Virus record (IMG/VR): IMGVR_UViG_3300031812_000007
Location: 1-42,382 of that record
Reading direction: 5' to 3' (one strand)
DNA length: 42,382 nucleotides
From: a virus
The notes below the pieces were generated by a model. That model was not told where the DNA came from, ran no database searches, and saw only the letters and a list, made by a program, of their open reading frames with translations. Below, piece by piece: positions 20,109-28,950 of the stretch. The translations under genes and the position numbers were made by a program. Numbering within the stretch: the stretch's first letter is position 1; every line of letters starts with the position of its first letter.

Positions 20109-23100
20109 AGAGCGGGTAGCCGCGGAGGCGGAGCTGGGTGTTCTTCACCCGGGTGCGGAGGGACTCGGCCAGCTCCCGAGCCGTGATCCGGAACTCCCTC
20201 GGCGCAGTGCGGTTGAACTCCACAATTTCCCGCCGGGCGTCTGCGGCTGCCTCTCGGTCCTTTGTGGCAATCGCACGAGTGTAGGCGGAAAGGATGGCCG
20301 ATCTACGGCCGGTGTAGTAGCGGACCATGTCATTCAGCACAATGTTCCGCTCCGCCTCTACCGCCACCCGAGTGGGCTGGAAGCCCAGGGCCTGCCCTAC
20401 GATCTCTGCGATGTGACCCGGGTTGTGCAGGTCGAACTTGACGATGACCCTGCCGTGGGAATCCGTGGCTGCGCCGAGGCTCAGGTACTCCGCTGCCCGG
20501 GCTATGTTCCGCACGACGGCGGGGGCCGCGACGCGCAGCGTGTAGAGGGAGTCCGACCCGTGGGTCATCATGGCCTTGGCCATGGTGGTCATGGTGGAGG
20601 CACCGGCACCGGCTGTCTCCAGGATCATCCCCAGCACGGCCTCCTTCCACTCCCTCTCACCGAGCAGTCCTGCAACCAGCGGCTCTGTGGGCAGGACGTA
20701 GCCCATCTGAATGGAGGGTGCTATGTTGAAGGCCGGGAAGGGCACGCCGAAGAGGCGCTCCGAGGCTACAAGGCCCAGCGAGTACTTGGACAACCCGTCC
20801 ACCAGATAGTCGGGGTTCGTGCCCAGCTCGGCGAGGAAGCGCCGGATCAGGAGGAGTAGGTCTGTGTAGGGGTTTTCCGAGCCGAGAAGCTCCTTGGCCT
20901 TCGTCAGCAGAAGCTTCAACAGGTCCGCGATGTTCTTGGCGAAAGGCAGACCGGCGAGGCCTCCTAACAGGCCCATCCCAAGCCAATACCGCCACCCACC
21001 CTTGCTCTTGAGACTGAACTGCCCCTCCTTCCCCGTGAAGCTGTAGTAGAGGGCGTTCTGCAGGAACATGCGGAACACGAAGAAGGGCGCGGCGATGCCT
21101 CGCATCAAGCGGGGCCGGGCAAGGCGGGTGTACTCGAACATCGTATCGTCCACCGCCTTGCGGGCAAGGCGGAATGCCTCCTCCGGCCCCGCCCCCTTGG
21201 CGGCAGCCAGCCGGTACGTCGCCACGAACGTGACTCGGCGCATGAACTCCTCAGAAAGCCGGAACCCGTACGTGGCCCAATCGAGCAGAGGTTTGAGGAC
21301 TCGATCTCCGAGGTCCAAGGGCAGCGCCCTCGTCAGGAGCTGCCGCTCGGCGTAGGCCGAGACCTCAGTTGCATAGCTCTCGTTGATGAAGCCTTCCTTC
21401 ACCGCTCGCCTGACCGCGTCCGCCACGTCGGAGAGGTTCTCCATGTAGCGGCTCGGCTTGGAGATGTGGGCGATAGCCCGGGACAGCTCCCTAACCGTTG
21501 CGCGGTCTCCGTAGGTGTCAGCCAGGTAGGGGTAAGTGAAGAGCGGGAGCTGCGTGAGGTTGACGAGGATCTGCTTGGGGTTGAACCCGAAGTACCACAG
21601 GAACAGCCCGCCTCGCAGAACGGCGAACTCGTGCCCCGGATTCATCAGGTATTCGTAGTGCCGGTTCACCTCACTCACCAGCCGGTCGTACGCCACCGAG
21701 TCAAGGGGCTGCTTGGCGGCCAGCTCTTTGAGGTCGCTTATGGCCTGCTCCAGCTCCCATCGGTACTTCAACCTGGGCAGGTGGTTTGACACCGAGCGCA
21801 TGTAGCTGGCGTAGGCCCGCTGGGCATCCCGTGAGAAGCCCTTGATCCCGCGGCGACGTCGCAGGTACTTCACGAAGCTCCGGCCCGGCGCGTAGCGGTA
21901 CATGATGTCCTTCAACAGGACCTTCTGCTCGTCGCTCAGCTCCAGTTGAGAGGCTAGCTGCCTGAACAGCGAGGGCGGAAAGCCCGTGAAGTTGTGCACG
22001 GCGTCCCCGGCCATTTGCACCTTCACCTGGACTGCGTCCGCGGGGAACTTCTTCAGCATCTCCGCCTGATAGGCTTTAGCCTCCCGCAGGCGCTCCCACG
22101 ACGTCACCTCCACCGTGTCCCCTTCCTTGAATCGGCGGTCCTCGTAGGTTACCGGGCCTTTGGCCTTGATCACGACCATGTACTTCCCGAATCTGGCCAT
22201 CGGGAAGTAGGTCCTGTCCCTCAGCCTCGCGAACTCGATTCGGATCTCCGTCTCGCGCAGGAACTTGTCAATGGTATCCCCGCCCAGCTTGTTGGATTCC
22301 TCGATCAGCTCCTGCTCAAGGGTGTTGAGCACCCACTTGAGGTCCCCCAGCACGCGGTGGAACACCCACATCACTTCCTTGTCCGCACCCAGCTTCTTGG
22401 CCAGCTCGTTGATCTCCTCCTGTGTGAGGGGTCTACCGAGGGTCTCCGACTTCTCGGTGGCTTGCAGGAGCATCTCACTCAGGATGTTCGCCCTGCGCAC
22501 GCCGAGGCGGGACCACTCAGTGAGGCGGTCGTAGGCCATGCTGGTGATAGACGTCTTGTAGGGCAGCCACTTGCCCCTCGCAATGTCTACGTACCGCCGC
22601 AGAGGCTCGATGTGCGGGTTCCGGTCCGCCCATTGCAGGATGTGCAGCGCCCACTTGGAGAACCACCCGAACCGGACTGTGGTCTGCTGCACGTCCTGTT
22701 GCACGCTGGGCGGCAGGGCTTGCGCCCCTACGAAGCTGGAGAGTTGGGGGTCCGGCTCGGGGGTTCGGGGTTCTCGGATGTACTCGAAGTAGGCATCGTC
22801 GGCTGGCTGTCTTTTCCAACTGCCTGGAGCAAATCGTTCAGGGTCAAGCCAGCGTTCACCTCCGCCCATTGAAGGGGTCTGTCCCCGGGTTCTTCCGGCA
22901 GCTGGAAGCCCAGCAGTCGGGCCGCCGCCTCTACTGCCAGGAGCAGCTCCGCTACGTCCTTCGAGCGCAGTCGGGGGTCCGACAGGACCAGGTGTTTGGT
23001 AATCGCTAAGTCGTCCTTGTGCCTCTTGTCCGGGCCTAGCTCCAAGTGGTGCTGGACGAACTGCTTCAAGTAGTCTGGTACTTGCCTCATATACCCTCCT

Positions 23101-26100
23101 GTAATGCTGCGTCACAATTTCGCTTCGATCCAGCGGTCTGCGTTGTATTGACGAGAACACGCTATAGCTTTCCTTCCAGAACTTCTCTTGTAGGGCCTTT
23201 TCGATCTCATCTACGGTCTTCTTGTCACGCCCGATGATGGACTCCGTGATCCTTGCTAGCGCGTTAGCGAGACCGAACTTCATCTCCGGGTCCAGCGCAT
23301 CTATCTCTCTAAGGGTCTGAGAGAACTCTTGGTCGTGTTTGAAGGCCGTAATGTGGGACAACTCGTGGATCACCGTTTTCACTACGTTCAAGGCCCACGC
23401 AGTCAGCGTCGGTTCCTCTGAGGAGACCACGCCGGAGGGAAGCCTCAAGAAGAAATTCCCCGTGAACACTATAGTCGCTTCGTTGTTCCCCCAGTGGTGA
23501 ACGAAGTACGCGCGCATCTCTTCGGCGGCTACAGGGCTGACAGTGTAGGCTACTCTGATCTTGGGCAGGGTTCCATACCTTCGCATCCAAGGGGGGGAGT
23601 TCTGGATTCGTTCGAGGTACTCGTCTACCGTCAGGCGAATAAAGTTCATGAACGTAGAGATGTTCTTCAGCCGTTTGAAGGCTGCCTTGACGGTCTCCGG
23701 AGTAGGCTCCATAACAAGGAAGAGCTTCTCTCCCGATAACAGATAGGGATGGAATGTCTCCCGCCATGCCTGTGCGTCGGTGATGGACTCGGAGAACACC
23801 AAGTAGTATGTGCCTGTGGGGTCCGGGTGCCGGAGGAGGTGCTGGTGTGCGGCCTCGTCGGTTATCTCTCGCAGGAAATAGTTCTGTTGGGGGTCGGCGG
23901 AGTGCCTGTGTAGGAAGTCCCACCATCGGCTGTTGACCGGGTCAAGCCCTAGGGTCAAGGCTCGGCGCACAAGCCGATAGGCGTCGTTTCCCAGGCTATC
24001 AGCCGCCCGGACGATCTCATGGACCAGACGCCGGTAGCTCGGGCTTTGCATCGCCCTCTGCCACGTCTCTGCTCCGTAGAGGACGGACAAGTCCCTCGTG
24101 ATTGTAGCGGTCCTTGCGTCTTGGGGGAGTGAAGGGTCTGCTGCCCCCGCCGCTCGCACAATGGGAAGGATGCCGTATGAGGTTTGGATCTCCGTGGGGG
24201 AGCTGACAGCGATCTGTAGGGGCGGCGGCGGCAGGTCCGGTGCAGGACTTGTCTCCTCCCAGAACTGCGTGTAGGCCTCCAAGAGACTCCGGTACTTCTC
24301 CGAGAGCATGCTCAGCTCGGGGCCTGTAAACAGGCCGGTGGTGTCTACGAACCCGGCCTTGAGGCCAAGGCGCTTCAGTCTTTCAAGGTACTCAGAGTAC
24401 GCGAAGTCCCACTTCGTGGCGTGGAACTCCCGCGCCTCGGACCACAGCGCCCTGTACTCTGAGACGGGCCTCAACTGCCCTGTGCGAGGAAGCTTTCTTG
24501 GTCGCTCCTGAACGAACTGGTACAGGTTCTTGAACAGGTACGCCAGTGTCTCGTTGGGATCTTCGATCCTAGCGGTAGCGCCGATCTCTTGAAGGGCTTG
24601 CTCCAACCTCTGCACGATCCGGGGCCGGGCCGGGTCCATGGCCCGGATAGTTGCAAGTAGGGCCTGCTGGAAGTTCTGCGACCCGTGGAGCAGGGAGAAT
24701 GTGTGCGCCAGCTCGTGCGCAATTGAGTTCGTCAGTTGGTGCGGGTTCAGGGCCGCGGCAGGCCCCACCGAGATGTGGAAGCCCTCACCGTCCAGCCTTG
24801 GGTCGAGTCGCAGGATGGTGGAGGCATCCGGCCAGTCAATGCCAAGGCGGATGCCGCGGTACTGCTCTCTGAGCAGGCCGAATGTCTGCGGGGCGGATTG
24901 CGCCGCGGCGTCTAGGGCAAGCCGGATGGAGTCGTCAACGGCTGCGAGCCACTTCTGCAGGCTCTCAGGCAGGGAGCTGAAGCTCTCCGAGAAGCCCTCG
25001 ATGGGCCGCGGGCCGCCTTCGCCCACCTGGAAGACCTCAAGCGGCCTCCCGTCAGGGAGCTTCACCTCCACCTTGGGCATCTGCACATGCTCGTAGCCCA
25101 TCACATTCACGAGGTCCAAGATCGCCCTGCGCTCCTTCGGGCTTCTGGACAGGGCTACAAGCCGGGACAGAATCTCGTTCGCTTGCGCGAGGCGCAGGGT
25201 TTGCTCGCGGCTTGCCTCCTGCAGCTTCTGCACGATGGGGACCATCTCAGGGCGGGTGAACGGCCCCAGCTTATCGTCTGGCAGCTCGATGCCCGTGCTC
25301 TCCTTCACTGCAAACCGAACCGTTGTAGGCAGGTCCACAGGGTTGAGATCTTCCACGTGGATGATAGGCCTCGCCCCTTCCTCGGTCTGCAACTGCAAGG
25401 AGACCTTCGGTCCGATGGCCAGGTGCGGGGGCGTTACGCCCTCGGGCAGGGCCTCCTTGATGGCCTGAGCCAAGGGCGCAGCTTGGATCGTCAGCTCGTC
25501 CAGCTTCGAGCTGGGAGTCACCATGCCGGTGTCAACGACGGAGGAGGGCACCTTGAGCCGCTCCGTGCGGCTCTGAGCGTCTACGGCCTCGATCTGGGCC
25601 AGCTCTTGCACAGGTGACGGCTCTGCTGGGGAGGGGGCCGAAGGCCTCGTCGCGAAGTGCTCTATCACCCCACCGGCTCCACCGAAGAGGCCTCCGACCA
25701 CAGCGGCTGCGGCTCCCGCATTGATCACTCGTTCGAGGATCTCTTCACCGGCAACCGGAATCTTGTTTATGCGCACTGCCTGAATGTCAAGCAGCTCTTG
25801 AGCGACCTCAGTGGGAACCTCTGTTGCCACACCCTTAAGGGCTTCTGATGCGAACTTTTTGAGAGCGGGGGAGGTAGCCTTGCTGGTGACGGCCTCCTCC
25901 AACACCTTTCGAGGTATAAGCTTGATCTTGCCCAAGAACCTAAGTGGGGTCACCACGTCTAGCCCCGCCTTGAGAGTACCGATTGGCAATGCCGTGTTTC
26001 GGGCCTGTTCATGGGGAACTCCCCTGCTGGCCAGCTCGTTGTATGTCTCGCCGGCGTTCAGCATGAAGGCCCCGATAAGGGCACCGACGGTTGCACCTAC

Positions 26101-26493
26101 CGGCCCGCCGAGCACGGCACCTGCTGCGCCGGATGCAGCGACAGCTCCCATGAAGGGAACCTGGCTCGCGGCGTTTGTGATGATCCAGTTGACGGCGTCT
26201 CCGACGTTTCTGATTTGGGTGACGCTGGGGATAGGCGTTTCCTCTGGGGGTGGGCCTGGTTTTACGATTCCAAAGGCCGTGGCAGTGCCGCGAAGGGAGT
26301 GAAGCACCCCCGTGACCCCCGACGCGAGGCCCTCAAGAATCCCACTGGCCTGCTTCGGCTCCTTCGCCAAGGCCTGCACTTCAGGTGGCAGGTCCTCAGG
26401 CTTCACCGGAATGGGGCTAGCGAGCGCGCGCACTTCAGGTGGCAGGTTTTCAGGTCTCACTGGGATTGGTGTCTTCACTTGGTTCTGAACCAC
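20026..26493 (-). CDS. Giant polyvalent/ejection protein with two zincin-like domains, 2155 aa
   Basis: Last gene of the late block. The N-terminus has two tandem copies of IPVxPExLPPEVxALA (about 9-43), then an Ala/Gly-rich hydrophobic region (about 110-150). Two metallopeptidase-like motifs follow: HELAHTFSLLH (593-603) and HELSHITAFKH (1043-1053), both HExxH with a third His six residues on. A Pro/Gly/Arg-rich stretch (about 1145-1220) overlaps an embedded reading frame. The C-terminal ~900 residues resemble the large alpha-helical domain of phage polyvalent proteins, with FGFNPKQILVNLTQLPLF near 1630 and an amphipathic or membrane-active stretch after it. Such proteins are packaged and ejected with DNA. 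Start is GTG at 26493, overlapping the previous gene by 19 bases. Confidence 0.75.
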   Translation of the reverse strand: MVQNQVKTPIPVRPENLPPEVRALASPIPVKPEDLPPEVQALAKEPKQASGILEGLASGVTGVLHSLRGTATAFGIVKPGPPPEETPIPSVTQIRNVGDAVNWIITNAASQVPFMGAVAASGAAGAVLGGPVGATVGALIGAFMLNAGETYNELASRGVPHEQARNTALPIGTLKAGLDVVTPLRFLGKIKLIPRKVLEEAVTSKATSPALKKFASEALKGVATEVPTEVAQELLDIQAVRINKIPVAGEEILERVINAGAAAAVVGGLFGGAGGVIEHFATRPSAPSPAEPSPVQELAQIEAVDAQSRTERLKVPSSVVDTGMVTPSSKLDELTIQAAPLAQAIKEALPEGVTPPHLAIGPKVSLQLQTEEGARPIIHVEDLNPVDLPTTVRFAVKESTGIELPDDKLGPFTRPEMVPIVQKLQEASREQTLRLAQANEILSRLVALSRSPKERRAILDLVNVMGYEHVQMPKVEVKLPDGRPLEVFQVGEGGPRPIEGFSESFSSLPESLQKWLAAVDDSIRLALDAAAQSAPQTFGLLREQYRGIRLGIDWPDASTILRLDPRLDGEGFHISVGPAAALNPHQLTNSIAHELAHTFSLLHGSQNFQQALLATIRAMDPARPRIVQRLEQALQEIGATARIEDPNETLAYLFKNLYQFVQERPRKLPRTGQLRPVSEYRALWSEAREFHATKWDFAYSEYLERLKRLGLKAGFVDTTGLFTGPELSMLSEKYRSLLEAYTQFWEETSPAPDLPPPPLQIAVSSPTEIQTSYGILPIVRAAGAADPSLPQDARTATITRDLSVLYGAETWQRAMQSPSYRRLVHEIVRAADSLGNDAYRLVRRALTLGLDPVNSRWWDFLHRHSADPQQNYFLREITDEAAHQHLLRHPDPTGTYYLVFSESITDAQAWRETFHPYLLSGEKLFLVMEPTPETVKAAFKRLKNISTFMNFIRLTVDEYLERIQNSPPWMRRYGTLPKIRVAYTVSPVAAEEMRAYFVHHWGNNEATIVFTGNFFLRLPSGVVSSEEPTLTAWALNVVKTVIHELSHITAFKHDQEFSQTLREIDALDPEMKFGLANALARITESIIGRDKKTVDEIEKALQEKFWKESYSVFSSIQRRPLDRSEIVTQHYRRVYEASTRLLEAVRPAPLGARPGQEAQGRLSDYQTPGPVGPPTALEGRSGAAPGSRGGGPTAGLPAAGRTRGQTPSMGGGERWLDPERFAPGSWKRQPADDAYFEYIREPRTPEPDPQLSSFVGAQALPPSVQQDVQQTTVRFGWFSKWALHILQWADRNPHIEPLRRYVDIARGKWLPYKTSITSMAYDRLTEWSRLGVRRANILSEMLLQATEKSETLGRPLTQEEINELAKKLGADKEVMWVFHRVLGDLKWVLNTLEQELIEESNKLGGDTIDKFLRETEIRIEFARLRDRTYFPMARFGKYMVVIKAKGPVTYEDRRFKEGDTVEVTSWERLREAKAYQAEMLKKFPADAVQVKVQMAGDAVHNFTGFPPSLFRQLASQLELSDEQKVLLKDIMYRYAPGRSFVKYLRRRRGIKGFSRDAQRAYASYMRSVSNHLPRLKYRWELEQAISDLKELAAKQPLDSVAYDRLVSEVNRHYEYLMNPGHEFAVLRGGLFLWYFGFNPKQILVNLTQLPLFTYPYLADTYGDRATVRELSRAIAHISKPSRYMENLSDVADAVRRAVKEGFINESYATEVSAYAERQLLTRALPLDLGDRVLKPLLDWATYGFRLSEEFMRRVTFVATYRLAAAKGAGPEEAFRLARKAVDDTMFEYTRLARPRLMRGIAAPFFVFRMFLQNALYYSFTGKEGQFSLKSKGGWRYWLGMGLLGGLAGLPFAKNIADLLKLLLTKAKELLGSENPYTDLLLLIRRFLAELGTNPDYLVDGLSKYSLGLVASERLFGVPFPAFNIAPSIQMGYVLPTEPLVAGLLGEREWKEAVLGMILETAGAGASTMTTMAKAMMTHGSDSLYTLRVAAPAVVRNIARAAEYLSLGAATDSHGRVIVKFDLHNPGHIAEIVGQALGFQPTRVAVEAERNIVLNDMVRYYTGRRSAILSAYTRAIATKDREAAADARREIVEFNRTAPREFRITARELAESLRTRVKNTQLRLRGYPLSKELVPLARELRQAYPPVSAPRQPTPQ
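22728..23090 (-). CDS. Embedded overlapping reading frame, 120 aa, with strong ribosome binding site
   Basis: Lies wholly inside the 2155-aa gene in another frame. The ATG at 23090 is preceded by AGGAGGGTAT, as good a ribosome binding site as any in this genome, and an in-frame TGA lies eight codons upstream. The product reads like a real soluble helical protein (VPDYLKQFVQHHLELGPDKR, DVAELLLAVEAAARLLGF, GLTLNDLLQAVG) and ends in a Pro/Ser tail. Over the same bases the large frame is low-complexity Pro/Gly/Arg. Either an overprinted gene or a sign of compensating frameshifts in the large gene. Function unknown. Confidence 0.5.
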   Translation of the reverse strand: MRQVPDYLKQFVQHHLELGPDKRHKDDLAITKHLVLSDPRLRSKDVAELLLAVEAAARLLGFQLPEEPGDRPLQWAEVNAGLTLNDLLQAVGKDSQPTMPTSSTSENPEPPSRTPNSPAS

Positions 26494-27632
26494 TGCCCGT
26501 CACTCCGCATCTCGTATACCTTCCCATCCGAGGTCTCAACTGCACGGACGTACTCGGGACTAGAGGGCTGAATCAGCCGTGCACTTTTACCGCTAGGTGC
26601 CGAAGAGGCAGCCTGACCGTACTCACTCTGCTCGTAGATTCTAGCAGCCCTTCTCGCGAGGCCGATAGCCCTCGAAAACTCCTCCTCCGTCACGTCCGGA
26701 GGGAAGTTGCGGAAAACCTCCCTAATTAACTCAGCCTCCAGCTCCTTGGGAGACTTCCCCTCCTTAGCGGCCTCAAGGACCTTGAGTTGGAGGCTTTTCT
26801 CCAAGATGTCAAGCCTTCGTCTCTCCAGTTTCACCCTCTCGGCTTGTATGCCCACTTGAGCTTTCCGGTAGGCCTCTTGGGAGGCCACATCCCGCTCCGT
26901 AGCGCCCACCCGCCTCTCTTCAAGACCCAGCTTCCTCTCTTCCAGCTCCCGCTTCTTCTCAGCCTCTCTTATCTCCTCATCGAGTTTTCTAGCTTTCAGC
27001 GCCAGCTCGTCCCTGCCAAGTTGAAGATTTCCCTCTACTTGTTTCTCGAAGGTCTCGGCTCTTCTCCTATCAATTTCGACCTTGGTCTTTACGACGTCAG
27101 CCTCCTCATGTGTCTTTCTAGCCTCAGCCTGAGTCCTTCCGGTCTCAGCCCGCGTGCGCTCGATGTCCGCCAAGGTCTTAAGCTCTTGGAGCTGCTGCTG
27201 CCGCTGGGCCATCTGCTGGGCGTACCGCATCCACTGCAACTGCGCAAGAGTGTTGTAGCCCTGCACGAGGGCCTGCGTGGCGGCCATCATGCCGCTCTCG
27301 CCCACCTGGCGGGGCTGCGCCATCCGCTGGGCCACTGTGGCGGCAGCCATGGCCAGGTCCGGGAGCATGGCCCTCAGCCTCGACGGGGGCTTGGCCTCCT
27401 CCGGGCGGGGCGGAGCAATGATTGCTGGAGGCGGAGGAATCCTTGCCAGTGGCGGAGCCGTCGTGACCGCGACAGGAGGCACACCGGTCCAGTAGACGTC
27501 CTCAGGAGACGGCGTGCCCGGCGGAGGAGCTGCCTCCTTCTTCTTGTTCTTCTTCGGAGGAGGCAACGGCACGGCGACAGCCGCCGGGCCAAGGGCCTCG
27601 TACCATTCAGGTGGAATGTAGAACGGATACAT
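26475..27632 (-). CDS. Pro-rich and long coiled-coil virion protein, 385 aa
   Basis: Residues 1-85 are Pro/Lys-rich and probably disordered (PLPPPKKNKKK, IPPPPAIIAPP). Residues about 90-300 form a continuous charged coiled coil with Gln/Arg/Glu heptads (AQRQQQLQELKTLADIERTR; EERKLGLEERRVGATERDVA). The C-terminus is short and mixed. Between two large ejection-type genes, it is probably an inner core or ejection protein; no enzyme motif. The ATG follows GGAGGTGAAGC. Function inferred from position. Confidence 0.65.
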   Translation of the reverse strand: MYPFYIPPEWYEALGPAAVAVPLPPPKKNKKKEAAPPPGTPSPEDVYWTGVPPVAVTTAPPLARIPPPPAIIAPPRPEEAKPPSRLRAMLPDLAMAAATVAQRMAQPRQVGESGMMAATQALVQGYNTLAQLQWMRYAQQMAQRQQQLQELKTLADIERTRAETGRTQAEARKTHEEADVVKTKVEIDRRRAETFEKQVEGNLQLGRDELALKARKLDEEIREAEKKRELEERKLGLEERRVGATERDVASQEAYRKAQVGIQAERVKLERRRLDILEKSLQLKVLEAAKEGKSPKELEAELIREVFRNFPPDVTEEEFSRAIGLARRAARIYEQSEYGQAASSAPSGKSARLIQPSSPEYVRAVETSDGKVYEMRSDGQWFRTK

Positions 27633-27635
27633 GCT

Positions 27636-28949
27636 TCACCTCCCAGCAAGGAAATAGCCAAGGTGCGGCACCAGCGCAGGAATGTACTGCGAAAGCTGCC
27701 ACACGGACTCACCGAGCGGGCGACCGACCACTGGGGCCGGGGGCCCGGGCATGGGGGCACCGGCTCCGCCGCCTTCTGGGGGTGGTGGGGGCGGAGGGGG
27801 TGTGACAACAGTGGTTGTGGTGTCAGTCGTAGTGGTCTCGGTAGAGGTCGTAGTGGTGTCCTGCCAAGTGGTCCACGTGGTTGTGAAGGTGAGCGGAGGC
27901 CAGGGCGTGGTTCTGCCCGGTGCGCCTATGGTAGTGGGTAAGGGTGATGTGTGATACTCCTCCTCGGGTCTGGTCGTGGTCACGTCCACGACGAAAGTGA
28001 TTCCAGGAATGGGAATGTAGACATCCCGGATAGGATCGTAGATCCACCCAGGGGGGAATGTCACGGTTCCCCCAGTCTCGGTGACTGTGGTTGTGGTCGT
28101 CTCGGTTTGGGTTGTGGTTTCTTGAGGAGGTGAGGTGTACGTCGTAACCGAGAAGGTAATTGGAGGGTATGGAATGTAGACGCCTCGAAACGGGTCGTAG
28201 ATCCACCCTTCGGTAGCTGTAGTCGTCTCGGTTTGAGTTGTAGTTTCCTGAGGAGGCGAGGTGTACGTTGTGACCGAGAAGATAATTGGGGGGTATGGAA
28301 CGTAGACGCCTCGAAACGGGTCGTAGATCCATCCACTCAAGGTACTCGGAGTACGTGAAGTCCCACTTCCCGAAGGAAGAGGGGAAGTAACTGGCGTGAC
28401 CTTGCTCTCGTCTGGAGGTGAAGTAACTCCAGTGACCGAGTAGACAGGAATCCACTGGCCGGTCTTGTAATTCCATATCCAATCTACGATCCCAGCTTCG
28501 GGATCCGGCTCCGGCTTCTCCGCGAAGACAGGAAGCCACTCACCGGTATCGGGGTCCCACCTCCAATCTACGATTCCAACCTCGGGCCTCGGCTCCGGCT
28601 TCTCCGGAATGCTCGGCCCCCCTCCACCACCGAACAGATCCTGCCCCGGAGGTCTAGGTTCCCAAGGGCCTATTAGAGGCGGTCTACCTTGCAGAGGCGG
28701 GGGAAACGACGGAGTCCAAATGGAGCCAGAGGACCCGGGGGTTGTGTCAGTAGGTCTAGGGGCTGTAGTGGTAACGGTTATGCTGAAGTCGGGGTACCTC
28801 CACTCCCCGGTTCTGGGGTCGAAGTATATGCTCCTTATCAGCCTGTCTAGAAGAGAACTCGACCCCCCTCCCAACAAGTTAGGAGGAACGCCTGAGGGTA
28901 CGCTGGTGTACCACGAAAGGACCCAATCCCAAAACCAGGCGTTCGGCAT
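27636..28949 (-). CDS. Thr/Pro-rich repeat protein with six W-x-x-DP modules, 437 aa
   Basis: I start it at ATG 28949, one base after the preceding stop (TGAGATG). The protein holds six copies of a short aromatic module: IYFDPRTGEWRYP, WRWDPDTGEWLPV, WIWNYKTGQWIPV, WIYDPFRGVYVPYP, WIYDPFRGVYIPYP and WIYDPIRDVYIPIP. They are joined by Pro/Glu-rich and then Thr-rich linkers (ETTTQTETTT, DTTTTSTETTTTDTTTT), with a run of eight prolines near the C-terminus. Modules 4 and 5 are encoded by a 126-bp tandem DNA repeat. The regular spacing suggests a flexible, elongated virion or tail component, perhaps binding a surface polymer. No family recognised. Confidence 0.7.
   Translation of the reverse strand: MPNAWFWDWVLSWYTSVPSGVPPNLLGGGSSSLLDRLIRSIYFDPRTGEWRYPDFSITVTTTAPRPTDTTPGSSGSIWTPSFPPPLQGRPPLIGPWEPRPPGQDLFGGGGGPSIPEKPEPRPEVGIVDWRWDPDTGEWLPVFAEKPEPDPEAGIVDWIWNYKTGQWIPVYSVTGVTSPPDESKVTPVTSPLPSGSGTSRTPSTLSGWIYDPFRGVYVPYPPIIFSVTTYTSPPQETTTQTETTTATEGWIYDPFRGVYIPYPPITFSVTTYTSPPQETTTQTETTTTTVTETGGTVTFPPGWIYDPIRDVYIPIPGITFVVDVTTTRPEEEYHTSPLPTTIGAPGRTTPWPPLTFTTTWTTWQDTTTTSTETTTTDTTTTVVTPPPPPPPPEGGGAGAPMPGPPAPVVGRPLGESVWQLSQYIPALVPHLGYFLAGR
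28097..28335. repeat. 126-bp tandem DNA repeat inside the repeat-protein gene
   Basis: The segment 28097-28208 recurs at 28223-28335 at an offset of 126 bases (42 codons), about 90% identical by eye. It encodes the fourth and fifth WIYDPFRGVY modules with their Thr-rich linkers. In-frame unit size allows module number to change by slippage or recombination. Confidence 0.8.
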
Positions 28950-28950
28950 C

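Noticed and set aside
23309-23926. Minus-strand frame of 205 codons within the giant gene
   Set aside because: Arg/Pro-rich out-of-frame product with no ribosome site; unlike 22728-23090, the main frame here encodes the clear HELSH domain.
26787-27941. Long plus-strand open frame of 384 codons opposite two late genes
   Set aside because: It is antisense to a clear coiled-coil gene; its Leu/Ser-rich composition is what the complement of Glu/Arg heptads gives. No ribosome binding site.
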